From: a virus | IMG/VR virus record: IMGVR_UViG_3300049793_000366 | Coordinates: 1 to 64,000 of that record | DNA: 64,000 bases | Strand: one strand, 5' to 3' | Part shown: positions 34,511 through 44,780 of the stretch, one piece after another | How positions within the stretch are numbered: position 1 is the first letter of the stretch | How the letters are laid out: every line of letters starts with the position of its first letter | The notes under the pieces: generated by a model | Seen by the model: the letters and a program-made list of their open reading frames with translations, nothing else | Databases searched by the model: none | What the model was told of the DNA's origin: nothing | Position numbers and translations under genes: made by a program

Positions 34511-34942
34511 ATGGATAAATTTTATGACCTGTCACAGGACAGTATCGACCAATTCTATGACGTTTTCAATAAGAAAGCTTTTCCGGTTAACGTAGGATTC
34601 TCTTTCACGGGCAATAGTAAACAGAAAAAGGCAATCGCAATAGCGAAAATACCAGACCAATACGCATTTAAAATGCAAAAGGAATTATTGGTATCAATGA
34701 ATGAAGACTTAATGAATAAGTTTGATGATACAGCTCTTCAAATTTTAATCGAACAAGAAATCGACAAGTTAACAATTAATGCTGGTGATGGTAAAATCAA
34801 AATGGTTAAACCAGATATTTCTACATTCTCTGCTCTTATTAATAAATACGGTATTGAAGAAGTTAGTAGAGCTAACCAAGTTGAATTATTAAGTGTTCAA
34901 CAGAAAGAAGACCAAGATTCGGATGACGAATTTATTGTTTAA
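34511..34942 (+). CDS. Phage protein, possibly degenerate metallopeptidase-like fold
   Basis: A 143-residue protein conserved in style with small phage proteins. The layout ELLVSMNEDLMNKFDDTALQ then LIEQEIDKL, a Gly-Asp-Gly turn and a Lys-Pro-Asp strand before a Tyr-Gly helix recalls the putative phage metallopeptidase fold, but the zinc-binding His-Glu pair is missing (EQEID instead). Catalysis is therefore unlikely. It follows the tape measure gene and may be a tail or scaffold factor. Weak identification. Confidence 0.6.
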   Translation: MDKFYDLSQDSIDQFYDVFNKKAFPVNVGFSFTGNSKQKKAIAIAKIPDQYAFKMQKELLVSMNEDLMNKFDDTALQILIEQEIDKLTINAGDGKIKMVKPDISTFSALINKYGIEEVSRANQVELLSVQQKEDQDSDDEFIV

Positions 34943-35016
34943 AAGTTGTAAACAAATTAATTATTAAATATAAAAGATAATCTAAACCAAAAGGTTAAAT
35001 AAAATCAAAAAAATAA

Positions 35017-35709
35017 ATGGATAATCAAATTCAAACACACACTGTTAAGCCAGAAGTATCATCTATTATTAACGGGACAACAGTAAGATTCATTTCTACT
35101 GAGTCAGAAGTTAACTTAGATAACAAGCTTAAAGCTATCGAAGATTACATGGCATCTAACAATGCTCGTGGTAAATCAGAAGAAGAGAAGAACAAAGCGT
35201 ATGGTGAAGCACAAAAGTTTCACAAAGAATACTTACACGAGTTCTTAGATACGAAGTATAACTTCTATTTAAATCGCGTTCAGTATAACTTCCTTACTGA
35301 TTTATTACTTTCTAAATTAGAATATGATGTAAATACAGTATTCATCGCAATCGAATTAAGTAATTTACTTGGTTCAATGAAAAACACTGGAAAATATACA
35401 AATGACAAAGAAGTAATTTCTTACGAGATTAATGCTACTGAGTTAACGTATATCTATCACTTAATCGCTAAACATACAGTAAAAGGCTTATCAAAACAAG
35501 CTTATACATTTGCTGAAATTCTTAGCAAGATTGGTGAACTTAGCAAGATTTTCAACTATTATGAAACTGCTAACAAGAATTCAGTTGATGATATCAGTCA
35601 TTGGGTTTACTCATTTGATGAGTCAATTCAGATTGAAGGACAAACACTTGAGCCTACTGAGACTTCTGAAAAGAAATCTAAGTCAAAGAAAAAAGAAGCG
35701 GCTGAGTAA
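35017..35709 (+). CDS. Hypothetical protein with Lys-rich tail
   Basis: A 230-residue, largely helical protein with a Glu/Lys-rich C-terminal tail (SEKKSKSKKKEAAE). The middle has helices with YLHEFLDTKYNFYLNRVQYN and EINATELTYIYHLIAKH. No recognised domain. It ends the plus-strand tail gene series and is closed by a strong terminator. Confidence 0.68.
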   Translation: MDNQIQTHTVKPEVSSIINGTTVRFISTESEVNLDNKLKAIEDYMASNNARGKSEEEKNKAYGEAQKFHKEYLHEFLDTKYNFYLNRVQYNFLTDLLLSKLEYDVNTVFIAIELSNLLGSMKNTGKYTNDKEVISYEINATELTYIYHLIAKHTVKGLSKQAYTFAEILSKIGELSKIFNYYETANKNSVDDISHWVYSFDESIQIEGQTLEPTETSEKKSKSKKKEAAE

Positions 35710-35727
35710 TCAGATTATTCTTTAAAT

Positions 35728-35762
35728 TAAAAGCCCTCAATTATAAAATTGAGGGCTTTTTT
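35728..35762. terminator. Bidirectional intrinsic terminator
   Basis: AAGCCCTCAATT (35731-35742) pairs with AATTGAGGGCTT (35747-35758), with A and T runs outside. It lies between convergent genes. Confidence 0.85.
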
Positions 35763-35763
35763 A

Positions 35764-37749
35764 TTAGTCTAATGGTGGTAACTCGATGTCTCCACCGCCA
35801 CCTCCACCACCACCGGATGCGTAGTATGCCACAGTTGTGTATTTACTTTCAACCATCCAATCAATGTTAGTAGATGCTATACCTTTAACAGAAACTTTAA
35901 CAACTTTCGCTGTATTATCAACTGTATAAGAAGCCGAACAACCAGACATAGAACCATCAAAGTGATAAAGAGTTAATGATACTGGTTTAGGATTTGTAAT
36001 AGAGTTTAAAGCAACATCATATCTTGCTACACCTTCTCCTTGTGCTATGTATGCTAATCCGTTTGAAGATACACCCATTATCTGAACGTTAAACTTATAT
36101 ACAACACCAGATACTCCAGTAGGTGGATATAAACCAAATTTCTCAGACACACCATCACAGAATATTTCAGTTAATGTTGCATTAGACGTTGTACCATGAT
36201 GTGTTACGAATCCATATTGATTTCCAATACGAGGACCTCTTGACCATTCTGCGTGTCTATTTGAAGCCGCTAAACCACCAGCGTGTGAGTAGCTAGAGTT
36301 TGCGTGTGCGCTACCTTCTGCGTGAGAAGCCATACCAGCAGCGATAGAAAATGCACCTTCTGCGTGAGAATAAGTAGCACTTGCTGTCGTATAATAACCC
36401 TGTACGTGTGATGCTACACCAACTGCATTTGCTCTAAGACCTTCTGCGTGAGAATAATCACCAGTAGCTAAATTTAAAAATCCTTCAACGTGTGTTGATA
36501 CTCCACCACTCACGTTACTTACACCCTCAACGTGTGAGTATGAACCAGATGCTATATTAAGATAACCTTCTGCGTGAGAACCCAAACCTGAGGCAATATT
36601 ATAACGACCTTCTGCGTGAGATGCTAAATTACTCGCTGTTGTACCACTACCTTCTGCGTGAGAAGATGTACCAGTAGAAAATGTGTTATCACCTTCTGAA
36701 TATGAATAGTTACCTGATGCTACTGTTGTATTACCAGAGGCATGAGAAGCGGAACCAGATGCTACGTTACCATATCCCTCAACGTGAGAGTTAGCACCAT
36801 CAGCAGAGTTATTATGTCCTTCTGAATGTGAGTTAGCAGCACTGGCTGTTGTGCCACTACCTTCTGCGTGAGAGTTTATACCATCAGCAATTGTTGAATT
36901 ACCTTCGCTATGTGAGTTATTACCATTCGCAGTAGTACTTAAACCTTCTGAATGTGAGTTATCTCCGTTAGCTGTTGTTAATGAACCTTCTGAGTGTGAA
37001 TTATCACCATCAGCAGTTGTTATGTTACCCTCTGAGTGAGAGCTAATACCATTAGCAGTAGTTGTATTACCTTCGCTATGTGAATAGTTACCTATTGCTT
37101 TTGTGCTTACACCTTCTGAGTGAGCTGAGTTACCAGAAGCAATAGTTAATGAACCCTCTGAGTGAGCGCCATTATTAGTAGCTGATGTACCAAATCCCTC
37201 AGCGTGTGAAAAATGTCCACTCGCTGTTGTACCACTACCTTCTGAATGTGATGCTGTTGCTGATGAATATGTACTTAAACCTTCTGCGTGAGAACCCACC
37301 CCAGTTGATTTAGTATAAACACCCTCTGAGTGTCCACCACTACCACTTGCTGTTGTACCAAGTCCTGTTGCTTGTGCGGCATATCCACTCGCTTTTGTAT
37401 TATATCCAGAAGCCATTGCGCTTTCACCAGAAGCATTTGCTGAATTACCGTGTGCGAATGACGCTGCTCCGGTAGCTGATACGATAATACCACTCGCAAA
37501 TGAATAAGATCCTGATGCGTTATTTGTTTCACCTATTGAAAATGAGTAAACCCCATTATCAGCAATAATAGAACGTGTACCTATGGTACCTTTGTCTATG
37601 AAGGCAGTATAGATAACATCTCTGAAATCCTTAGCCGTGATATCCCCTGTTACGTTATCTTTCAATACGTATAACATTGATGAAAGTGAGGTGTCTGGGC
37701 TTTGACCCAGTGGAGATGATCCTAAATAAGTACTTGTTGTCCCTGCCAT
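35764..37749 (-). CDS. YadA-like repeat fibre (trimeric adhesin style)
   Basis: A 661-residue virion fibre. Residues about 90-500 are dozens of 14-residue repeats built on SHAEG or SHSEG with TTASG between them, the pattern of the left-handed beta-roll in YadA/Hep-Hag heads. The N-terminus has AKDFRDVIYTAFIDKG, shared with the fibre at 20581. The C-terminal domain is beta-rich and ends in a Gly run then DIELPPLD. Such fibres trimerise and bind cell surfaces. A late-type motif variant lies 5 bases before the ATG. Confidence 0.82.
   Translation of the reverse strand: MAGTTSTYLGSSPLGQSPDTSLSSMLYVLKDNVTGDITAKDFRDVIYTAFIDKGTIGTRSIIADNGVYSFSIGETNNASGSYSFASGIIVSATGAASFAHGNSANASGESAMASGYNTKASGYAAQATGLGTTASGSGGHSEGVYTKSTGVGSHAEGLSTYSSATASHSEGSGTTASGHFSHAEGFGTSATNNGAHSEGSLTIASGNSAHSEGVSTKAIGNYSHSEGNTTTANGISSHSEGNITTADGDNSHSEGSLTTANGDNSHSEGLSTTANGNNSHSEGNSTIADGINSHAEGSGTTASAANSHSEGHNNSADGANSHVEGYGNVASGSASHASGNTTVASGNYSYSEGDNTFSTGTSSHAEGSGTTASNLASHAEGRYNIASGLGSHAEGYLNIASGSYSHVEGVSNVSGGVSTHVEGFLNLATGDYSHAEGLRANAVGVASHVQGYYTTASATYSHAEGAFSIAAGMASHAEGSAHANSSYSHAGGLAASNRHAEWSRGPRIGNQYGFVTHHGTTSNATLTEIFCDGVSEKFGLYPPTGVSGVVYKFNVQIMGVSSNGLAYIAQGEGVARYDVALNSITNPKPVSLTLYHFDGSMSGCSASYTVDNTAKVVKVSVKGIASTNIDWMVESKYTTVAYYASGGGGGGGGDIELPPLD
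36250..37480 (-). repeat. Array of 42-base coding repeats in the fibre gene
   Basis: The 14-codon SHAEG/SHSEG units repeat in tandem through this span at a period near 42 bases. They are diverged at the DNA level but regular in protein. Confidence 0.75.
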
Positions 37750-37754
37750 GATTT

Positions 37755-37764
37755 TATATATTTA
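37755..37764 (-). promoter_or_regulatory. Late-type promoter motif variant TAAATATATA
   Basis: Minus-strand copy ending 5 bases before the ATG at 37749. Confidence 0.45.
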
Positions 37765-37769
37765 ATTTT

Positions 37770-40700
37770 TTAACTAAAAGACGAACTAAACGCCGAACTA
37801 TATGCTGTATTTAAGTTTGTAACAACTACTGTTGGTGCAACCTGAGTCGTATCAATATTTTCAACAATTAAGTTATTCGGTGGTCTTAATTCATAATTTT
37901 TCTTTGATGTATATATCTGTCCATAGCCGTTATCTGAGGTTACTTCCACAAGAATGTATGGGTCGATTAATGTATCTACTGTAAAATGATATTGAGTTAA
38001 GTCACCACCAACTCTATATTCATTGAATGTTTGAACTGGACTTAGATTAATTTCTCTCCATTCAGTTATATTAAACCACTCATTCGTAGCTGAATATGGA
38101 ACACCAGTTAAGTATGAAGCCGTACCAGAAGATGTAGCTGACATTGTAGCTGATGAAGTAAACCCATATTCATAAACATTACTATTGTAGCTAACAAGCT
38201 GACCAAGTAAATAAGCTCTATCTGGTCTCCATTCCTGAATACCTTCGTGCTTTTTAGGATTGATTGTTCTATTTGGTACTGCTGATGAACCTGTTGCTGA
38301 TTCATATAATTTACCCAAGTATTGAATTCTTGAACCAACTGTATAATTTTCAAATGGTAACCACTCTTTATAAGTTTGGTATGTTCTGATATTTACATTG
38401 AAGTAGTCAGGCATATCACTCATAGTAGCTGATTTGAAATCAATTGCAACATTGAATACTGATGAACCAGAGTTAATAGGCATCACATATGCTTCATTGA
38501 TATCGAAGTCAACTGGTACCATACTCTGTTTAACGTTGAATATAGCTATATCATTATTTCTATGAGTTATCGTTTTTTCACCAACGAAATCAGTTCTACC
38601 AGTAATGTCTAATATCTTATGAGAGATTGGAATGACATTTCTCTGTAACCATCTCTTCAATCCAAGTAATTTAATAACTACTTCATCAATGGAATACATA
38701 AGTATGTAATTACCTTCTTTATCCGTAATATGGTACGTCAAATTAAATAAATTTGTACCATCAAAATTTGGATTAGGTAATGTATGTGATAGGAAATCCT
38801 TAGGAGTCCAGCCCTCAACAGTATTATCAAATATATCAGGAATTTCAACCTTGAAAAGTTTCCCATTGTTGATTGACCTTTTATTTACGTTTCTATAATA
38901 CTCATATAATTCTAAATCATTATAACCAAAGAAGTTTATGGCATTTATGATAGCTTTATAAGAACCAACATAAGGGAAAATGTCATGACGAGTCATTAAC
39001 ATCTCTTTTCTCTTTTTATTTAAATAGTTCCAATCAACACCTTGTTCATTGATATCATATTCCTTGAAGATGAATACATCCTGTGATGTGACATTCTTAC
39101 CAACATTCGTTAATTCGATATCATAACGAACATCTTCAATCTCTGTTTGACCAATCACATTGAATCTCGCAATCTCTCTATCCATTACCGTTATTGTAGT
39201 CTTTAGATAAGCTGTCTTACCAACAACTGGGTAATCATCTACAATTGTTTTCTCTGGTACTAAATCAGAACCACCTTCAAATGGTAATAACACAAGTATT
39301 CTTGTATAGATTTGGTCAATGATAAATTGTTTACCATTATTAAATGATATGAACTGTTTCTTTACATTAGTAGTATCTTTTAAACTAACTTTAATACGTT
39401 GACCCTTTTGTAATCCATTACCAGTAAACACCTCCAATGAATTCACATCTAAGTAGATATAAGAATATGTAAGACCACTATTTGCGTCAAACGATGATGT
39501 AAATGTTAAAGTATTATTGGAAACATTATCTGATGTTATATCAAGAACGATATTCTCAACCTTCATTAATTGTAATGTAGATTGGTAAACACCTTCATCT
39601 AATGAATTAAATCCAACGAAAAGCTCTAACGGCTCTGGCATGAATGAAACATTCTCAGTAGAGTCTATGTAATCTAACTCGTAAGTTATTTCATCAAAAA
39701 CAGTTTGTTGATATTCAGGTAATGCTACCTTATTAATATCTTTATTTGGTGAGTTAATTAATGAAATTTTTGTAAGTGGTTTAGGTCCAACATAAGCATA
39801 TGAACCAGTTATTGGTAATTGAGTACCAGAGAAGTCATAAATAAACATATCTGGTTTTGTATCATCAACCCATTTCCACTTGTAGCTAACTTGACTATCA
39901 CCTTCGAAATTCTCTCTTGGTCTTCTTAAGTATTCACGAGTTTTAATCCAGAAATTTTGTTTCTGAACGTAGTTTGGATCTAATGTACCATACATATTAC
40001 CAGCATTAGCAGTAGCATAATTACCTGGTAGAAGAGTAATAGTTGAACCAAGAGTAACAGATACTTCCGAAATTTGGTCTGTTGCTGGCATTATACCCCA
40101 CATACTTCTTCTGCGCGGGTTATAGATAATCTTGCTCATAACATCCGGAACAAGAATTGTTTGCTTAATCTGACCTACGATTGGGTCGATAACTAAAACG
40201 TTATTCGTACCTTGACACGCCATATAAATATCAGTATCATACTGATTAACTTCTAATGGTCCCCAGTTACCCATCAACATCGTGTAATTTAAATTACCAG
40301 ATTGGTCAAATGAATAATAGTTGTTATTATCACCAGATTGATATAGATTCGTAGTATATGGATTTACCACCATCGAATTATTAGTACCCGATGCTGGTAA
40401 TAAAGAAGATATTGAACCAGAGATTATTCGGAATGTATTATTATCAAATCCGTAAATATAATTACCTAAATCATCAAAGTATAATTGATGTTTTAAGTTT
40501 GGTACTGAGTAACTTGCTTGTATTGCTCTTGTCGCACCATCAATTTGTAATAATGTATTAGTATCAGTTGTGACATACACATCATTATCAAACGTATTGA
40601 ATTGTAACTTATAAGTATTACCACTACCGAATCCAAGTGTCTGAACTACTGGTCCCATTGAGTTTCCTGATGTCCAGAAGTTTAATCCTTGGTAGTTACT

Positions 40701-43493
40701 ATATGATACCCATATATCACCATTACTTTCGTTGATAGATAAGTCAAAAGCAATTCTACCAGAAGGTAAGTTTATAGTAGTTATAATTGTATTTAAAATA
40801 GGGTCTATACAGAACAATTGTGTCTGAGTTAAAGCATATAAATAATTATTAATAGGATTAAATCCTAATGATACAGATTGTGTATTACCACCTAAGTTAA
40901 TAACACTTATTTGTGCGCCATTGTTAGCATCGATAACTGTTATGTTATCACCCAACGCGAATATAGATTGAGATAAATGTACATATTCAATGTCAACCAT
41001 ATTATCTTGACCCACATAAGTGTAAGTATTGTATGTATTTAATGAGTTATAGTTAATGCTGAATGAACTTGTTCCAAACGCACCAATCATATAAGGACCA
41101 GCAGTTCCAGAAATAACTGGAATGATAGGACAACCAGTTTGACCAAATCCAGCATTGAACGCTAACGTAAAGAATGCTGATGTCAAACAAGCCTCATCAG
41201 TTGTTCCCCAAAACGGACCTTGATAACTAAGAGAGAATCTGAATGGATCTAAGTATGTAATATTGTACTGTTGATTCTGTACCTGATGTACTGTATTTTG
41301 TACAGATACTAACATACCCGTAGCGAAACCAGCTTCTTCTAAAGAAACAGTACCGTATGACGATGATGTACCACTTATTATAACTTCGTTAGAAGTAATT
41401 AACGAACCATTATTACCCTTGAATTGTTTAAGTATTGAAACTGATTTCTGACCAGGTAAAAATGCTTTACCCAATTTGATGTCTAAGTTTACTCTTTGAT
41501 GCATACTATTAACATCAAACTCTAATGTGTTGTTTATATTAATTACACGTATTTGAAAATCTCTTAACTCATCAGCATATTCATCAACCCAATCAGCTAA
41601 TGTTTGAGCTATTGTACCGTTGAATAACTTAGTATAAGTTCTGTTATTTACAGTGATAGTAACGAAGTTACCCATGTCATAGAAAATAACTTTAGTATGT
41701 GGGATATCAAAATCTGCCGTTGTACCAACTTCAACTGAGAAGTCAAATGGTACGTTAGGATATTCAGTTCTTAAATTAATTGTGTTGTAATAAATCGATG
41801 GAACTGAACCAATGTATGTTAAATCTGCGATTATACCCAATGATACCAATCTTGAGAAATATGATGTATACCAATTTCTTAAGGTCTTATCTATTGTACG
41901 AGCCATATCAACGTTGACACCAATGTAAACCCATTCGATGTCCATATCGTATACCATACCATTTATTCTTACGATAATACCAAATTCATCAATATCAGTG
42001 AATATTATATCATAGTCAAAATTCTCAGATTTATTCTTATTTAATTCAGTTGTTAGTTCTTCTTTAACAGTTGTAAATTTTTCATAGTGTAGAGATGGTA
42101 TTGTCTTATCAACTAAACTAGGTCCGAATAAGTATTTAACTTCTGCGTATTTAGATGGGTAATGTAGTTTCGAAACAAGTTCATTAGTAGTCTCATCGTA
42201 GAATAAATCTATATTGAAAATACTGAAATCAGCCTTGAATTTCTCAGCAGCACCAGCTAAAGTATAAGCAGTAGATGATGTACCTGATGATGTACCACTT
42301 GTTGAAACAGTAGCAACGTGTGTGAAGAACAGATGATTACTTGTAAGGTATACATCAGTGTTCAATAATGTTTCATTGATTAATGGTTGTTCTATTGGTA
42401 AATATGTAGGTGCTGACCAACGTGTAGTATCTAAAGGAGATACAGTTAAGCCAACGCTTTGTGTATATGCTTGAATACACTGGAATATTTTATTATTAAA
42501 TAATACTTGTGATTGTGTAGCATAGTAATTAGGCGCACCAAATGGAGCAATAGCCGCTACTTTATAGAAATTAGTATTGGATATTGATGATGGTACTTTA
42601 AACTCAACACCTGGCTTTAAATAGCTTGGTATAGTCGATGAAAATCCGATTATATTAGAAGTTGAATTGAATACTAAACCACCAGTATATACTTTTGGTA
42701 AATCAGTGAATAACAATAATTCAATTGCTATATCATCCGATGATACAGTTGTTCCCTTTGTTCTATATTGATTATAAATTTTATCATATGAGTCCTTATT
42801 CTCAACAGACACAACCTTTTCATTGTACGTTGTATTAATAAGAGATAACTTCTTTCCATTATAAAGCTTATCATAGAAAGTAGGCTCAGACCAGAAAGAT
42901 ATTAAGTTAGTAAATGTTACCGATTCAATATAATCATAAACACCAACAGCATTTACACCACTGATTGATATATTTTGAAACGATGATGTTGCAGAATAAG
43001 ATGCGTTCCATGTTGTTTCGAATGTAGCATTATCCACATTTGAAATAATCATAATTGCTCCTTTTTTAGTATTAACTACTGTGAAGCATTCATTTGGATT
43101 ACCAAATTCAAATATATTCTGATTGAATTTTACTTGAGACCCAATTGGGTATTTAGTTTCGAAGTCAAAACCATATATCCATTTAGAATAGAATGATGGG
43201 TCTGGATTTGTAGGTTCAATCTTTGTTACAGACTGTGTAGTATAGTTATTACCATAGAAGTTAAATCCATATTCATTGAATAATTGATATTTATCTAATT
43301 GTAAGTCACCTGGTATTTCATAATCAAATGCTGGGATTTTCTCAAACATATATAGACCAATGGTCTTGAATGTATCAGATGAATTTTCGTGAAATATAAC
43401 ATTCCCTTCGAATCTTTCCGCTGGTTCATTGTACGCGAAGTTCATATAATCACCTTCTTTGTTAAACCAGATTAAATTTTTATGTTGACTCAT
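37770..43493 (-). CDS. Giant virion protein (1907 residues) with beta-propeller and binding-module-like repeats
   Basis: The longest gene in the window, transcribed with the YadA-like fibre. Regions by approximate residue: 1-430 beta-rich with FNKEGDYMNFAYNEPAERFE at the start; 450-700 mixed domains; 830-1140 a run of YncE/NHL-type propeller strands (YNPINN..., YVTTDTNTLLQIDGATR, NVLVIDPIVGQIKQTI); 1180-1650 further domains; and 1710-1815 two short modules of the W-x(n)-Y-x-x-G-x-x-V-x-Y-x-G-x-x-Y type (ENYTVGSRIQYLGKLYESAT and RAYLLGQLVSYNSNVYEYG) like small carbohydrate-binding domains. It is probably a baseplate or long-fibre component. No enzyme motif seen. Confidence 0.78.
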   Translation of the reverse strand: MSQHKNLIWFNKEGDYMNFAYNEPAERFEGNVIFHENSSDTFKTIGLYMFEKIPAFDYEIPGDLQLDKYQLFNEYGFNFYGNNYTTQSVTKIEPTNPDPSFYSKWIYGFDFETKYPIGSQVKFNQNIFEFGNPNECFTVVNTKKGAIMIISNVDNATFETTWNASYSATSSFQNISISGVNAVGVYDYIESVTFTNLISFWSEPTFYDKLYNGKKLSLINTTYNEKVVSVENKDSYDKIYNQYRTKGTTVSSDDIAIELLLFTDLPKVYTGGLVFNSTSNIIGFSSTIPSYLKPGVEFKVPSSISNTNFYKVAAIAPFGAPNYYATQSQVLFNNKIFQCIQAYTQSVGLTVSPLDTTRWSAPTYLPIEQPLINETLLNTDVYLTSNHLFFTHVATVSTSGTSSGTSSTAYTLAGAAEKFKADFSIFNIDLFYDETTNELVSKLHYPSKYAEVKYLFGPSLVDKTIPSLHYEKFTTVKEELTTELNKNKSENFDYDIIFTDIDEFGIIVRINGMVYDMDIEWVYIGVNVDMARTIDKTLRNWYTSYFSRLVSLGIIADLTYIGSVPSIYYNTINLRTEYPNVPFDFSVEVGTTADFDIPHTKVIFYDMGNFVTITVNNRTYTKLFNGTIAQTLADWVDEYADELRDFQIRVININNTLEFDVNSMHQRVNLDIKLGKAFLPGQKSVSILKQFKGNNGSLITSNEVIISGTSSSYGTVSLEEAGFATGMLVSVQNTVHQVQNQQYNITYLDPFRFSLSYQGPFWGTTDEACLTSAFFTLAFNAGFGQTGCPIIPVISGTAGPYMIGAFGTSSFSINYNSLNTYNTYTYVGQDNMVDIEYVHLSQSIFALGDNITVIDANNGAQISVINLGGNTQSVSLGFNPINNYLYALTQTQLFCIDPILNTIITTINLPSGRIAFDLSINESNGDIWVSYSNYQGLNFWTSGNSMGPVVQTLGFGSGNTYKLQFNTFDNDVYVTTDTNTLLQIDGATRAIQASYSVPNLKHQLYFDDLGNYIYGFDNNTFRIISGSISSLLPASGTNNSMVVNPYTTNLYQSGDNNNYYSFDQSGNLNYTMLMGNWGPLEVNQYDTDIYMACQGTNNVLVIDPIVGQIKQTILVPDVMSKIIYNPRRRSMWGIMPATDQISEVSVTLGSTITLLPGNYATANAGNMYGTLDPNYVQKQNFWIKTREYLRRPRENFEGDSQVSYKWKWVDDTKPDMFIYDFSGTQLPITGSYAYVGPKPLTKISLINSPNKDINKVALPEYQQTVFDEITYELDYIDSTENVSFMPEPLELFVGFNSLDEGVYQSTLQLMKVENIVLDITSDNVSNNTLTFTSSFDANSGLTYSYIYLDVNSLEVFTGNGLQKGQRIKVSLKDTTNVKKQFISFNNGKQFIIDQIYTRILVLLPFEGGSDLVPEKTIVDDYPVVGKTAYLKTTITVMDREIARFNVIGQTEIEDVRYDIELTNVGKNVTSQDVFIFKEYDINEQGVDWNYLNKKRKEMLMTRHDIFPYVGSYKAIINAINFFGYNDLELYEYYRNVNKRSINNGKLFKVEIPDIFDNTVEGWTPKDFLSHTLPNPNFDGTNLFNLTYHITDKEGNYILMYSIDEVVIKLLGLKRWLQRNVIPISHKILDITGRTDFVGEKTITHRNNDIAIFNVKQSMVPVDFDINEAYVMPINSGSSVFNVAIDFKSATMSDMPDYFNVNIRTYQTYKEWLPFENYTVGSRIQYLGKLYESATGSSAVPNRTINPKKHEGIQEWRPDRAYLLGQLVSYNSNVYEYGFTSSATMSATSSGTASYLTGVPYSATNEWFNITEWREINLSPVQTFNEYRVGGDLTQYHFTVDTLIDPYILVEVTSDNGYGQIYTSKKNYELRPPNNLIVENIDTTQVAPTVVVTNLNTAYSSAFSSSFS

Positions 43494-43519
43494 CTCTGTT
43501 CCCGATTCTGAATTTTATG

Positions 43520-43530
43520 TATATATTATT
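43520..43530 (-). promoter_or_regulatory. Late-type promoter motif variant AATAATATATA
   Basis: Minus-strand copy 26 bases before the ATG of the giant virion protein at 43493. Confidence 0.45.
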
Positions 43531-43545
43531 TGTTAGCCGTTACAT

Positions 43546-43555
43546 TTAATATATA
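43546..43555 (+). promoter_or_regulatory. Late-type promoter motif TTAATATATA
   Basis: Plus-strand copy ending 5 bases before the ATG at 43561; it opens the 43.6-49.8 kb gene series. Confidence 0.6.
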
Positions 43556-43560
43556 AACAC

Positions 43561-43950
43561 ATGAGATTCTTAAAGAAATTTAAAGAGGTATTTAAAAAAC
43601 CAGAAGATAAGAAGGAGACAAATGAAATTTTGCTCAAAAAGCTAGAATCCGAGGTAGATGTTTACTTTCAAGGATTGATTGACGAGAGTGAATTATGGGA
43701 AAAGGAAGTTGAATATAGTTTCATAACTGGTATACAAACATTACAAATTGCTTTCAGATTCAATGAAGAAGATAAAGCTGTTATGAGAAATAATATGGTT
43801 TCTCTAAAAAAGGAAGCAAAAAGATGTTGTTCAGTACTTATGAGTGACCATCCATATATAAAATTTGAAATATATGCTGGGCCAGATATATCAATAGCTT
43901 TTGATGAGCTACAAATACACATAACAATAGAGAATGAAAGGACTAATTAA
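43561..43950 (+). CDS. Small protein with capsid-targeting-like N-terminus
   Basis: A 129-residue protein starting MRFLKKFKEVFKKPEDKKE, a basic version of the shared leader. The rest is an alpha/beta fold ending in an ILQIHITIE-type edge strand (FDELQIHITIENE). It is first of three consecutive genes of similar size that overlap each other by 17 bases. Function unknown. Confidence 0.7.
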   Translation: MRFLKKFKEVFKKPEDKKETNEILLKKLESEVDVYFQGLIDESELWEKEVEYSFITGIQTLQIAFRFNEEDKAVMRNNMVSLKKEAKRCCSVLMSDHPYIKFEIYAGPDISIAFDELQIHITIENERTN

Positions 43951-44377
43951 GAAATTCAATGACTATATAAAGTCTATAAATCCGGAAGAAAAAGAACCTA
44001 TTGACCCAAGAACTTTAAAATTGGAAGACATCAATAGACATTTTCAACTACTATGTGATACAGCATCAAATATTAGATTTAGTGAAAATGATTCATTCAG
44101 CATACCAACTCTACAAGGGCATCTTGGATATCCATGTATTGCTGTTGTGTATGAATTCACAGGGGAAGAAGTAGATGAGTTCGATTCGTGTGCTAAATAT
44201 GCAAATAGAGCATCAAATATATTTGAAAAGGAAACAGAATTTACAGTATATGTAGAAGAAGGAACTATAAATGATTATGTATATGGTTTGGATAATAATC
44301 CAGTAGAAAAGGTTATTGGTAAAACCATTATAATTAAAATCTTTAATAAAAAAATACCAAATGTACGTGCGAGATAG
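43934..44377 (+). CDS. Small protein with capsid-targeting-like N-terminus
   Basis: A 147-residue protein starting MKGLIKKFNDYIKSINPEEK. The leader pattern K-K-F-N-x-Y-I is a looser match. The body ends with a beta strand (GKTIIIKIF), as in the neighbouring genes. Overlaps of 17 bases at both ends suggest coupled translation. Function unknown. Confidence 0.68.
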   Translation: MKGLIKKFNDYIKSINPEEKEPIDPRTLKLEDINRHFQLLCDTASNIRFSENDSFSIPTLQGHLGYPCIAVVYEFTGEEVDEFDSCAKYANRASNIFEKETEFTVYVEEGTINDYVYGLDNNPVEKVIGKTIIIKIFNKKIPNVRAR

Positions 44378-44780
44378 TAGGAATATTAAAAAATTCGTAG
44401 ATTATTACAAGAATGATAAGAATATATCAGGTGATGATAATAGGAAGCTAGTCAAATATGTAGACGAGAATATGATGTTTGACTTCAAAGACAATGATAT
44501 CGAATATAGTATATATGGTCACTACGACTTTAACTACGGTAGTTATCAGGGTTTAGTTGTTCAAATATTCAGACATAGTAATAGTGATTCAGAACTTGGT
44601 GCTTGCTTCAATGGTAAGGAAAATTGCGTAATCTATGATGATGCGTGTCCATTATATCCATATATACTTAAGCTACACCAAAAGGTAAATACTCTTATTA
44701 AGACTGAGCTTCATGTTGAGTCAGACACAACAGTAGTTACTATTACTTTTAGTTTTCTGGATGGCAAAATTAATATATAA
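44361..44780 (+). CDS. Small hypothetical protein of the same gene trio
   Basis: A 139-residue protein starting MYVRDSRNIKKFVDYYKND, with a weak leader-like IKKFVDYY. The C-terminus is again beta (TTVVTITFSFLDGKINI). Size, position and ending suggest the three genes 43561-44780 are diverged paralogues, though sequence identity is low by eye. Confidence 0.65.
   Translation: MYVRDSRNIKKFVDYYKNDKNISGDDNRKLVKYVDENMMFDFKDNDIEYSIYGHYDFNYGSYQGLVVQIFRHSNSDSELGACFNGKENCVIYDDACPLYPYILKLHQKVNTLIKTELHVESDTTVVTITFSFLDGKINI
44770..44779 (+). promoter_or_regulatory. Late-type promoter motif TTAATATATA
   Basis: Overlaps the stop of the preceding gene, 19 bases before the ATPase ATG at 44799. Confidence 0.5.

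Noticed and set aside
36250-37480. Regular repeats that could be taken for a CRISPR array
   Set aside because: The period is a multiple of three, units are translated as SHAEG/SHSEG repeats and there are no unique spacers.
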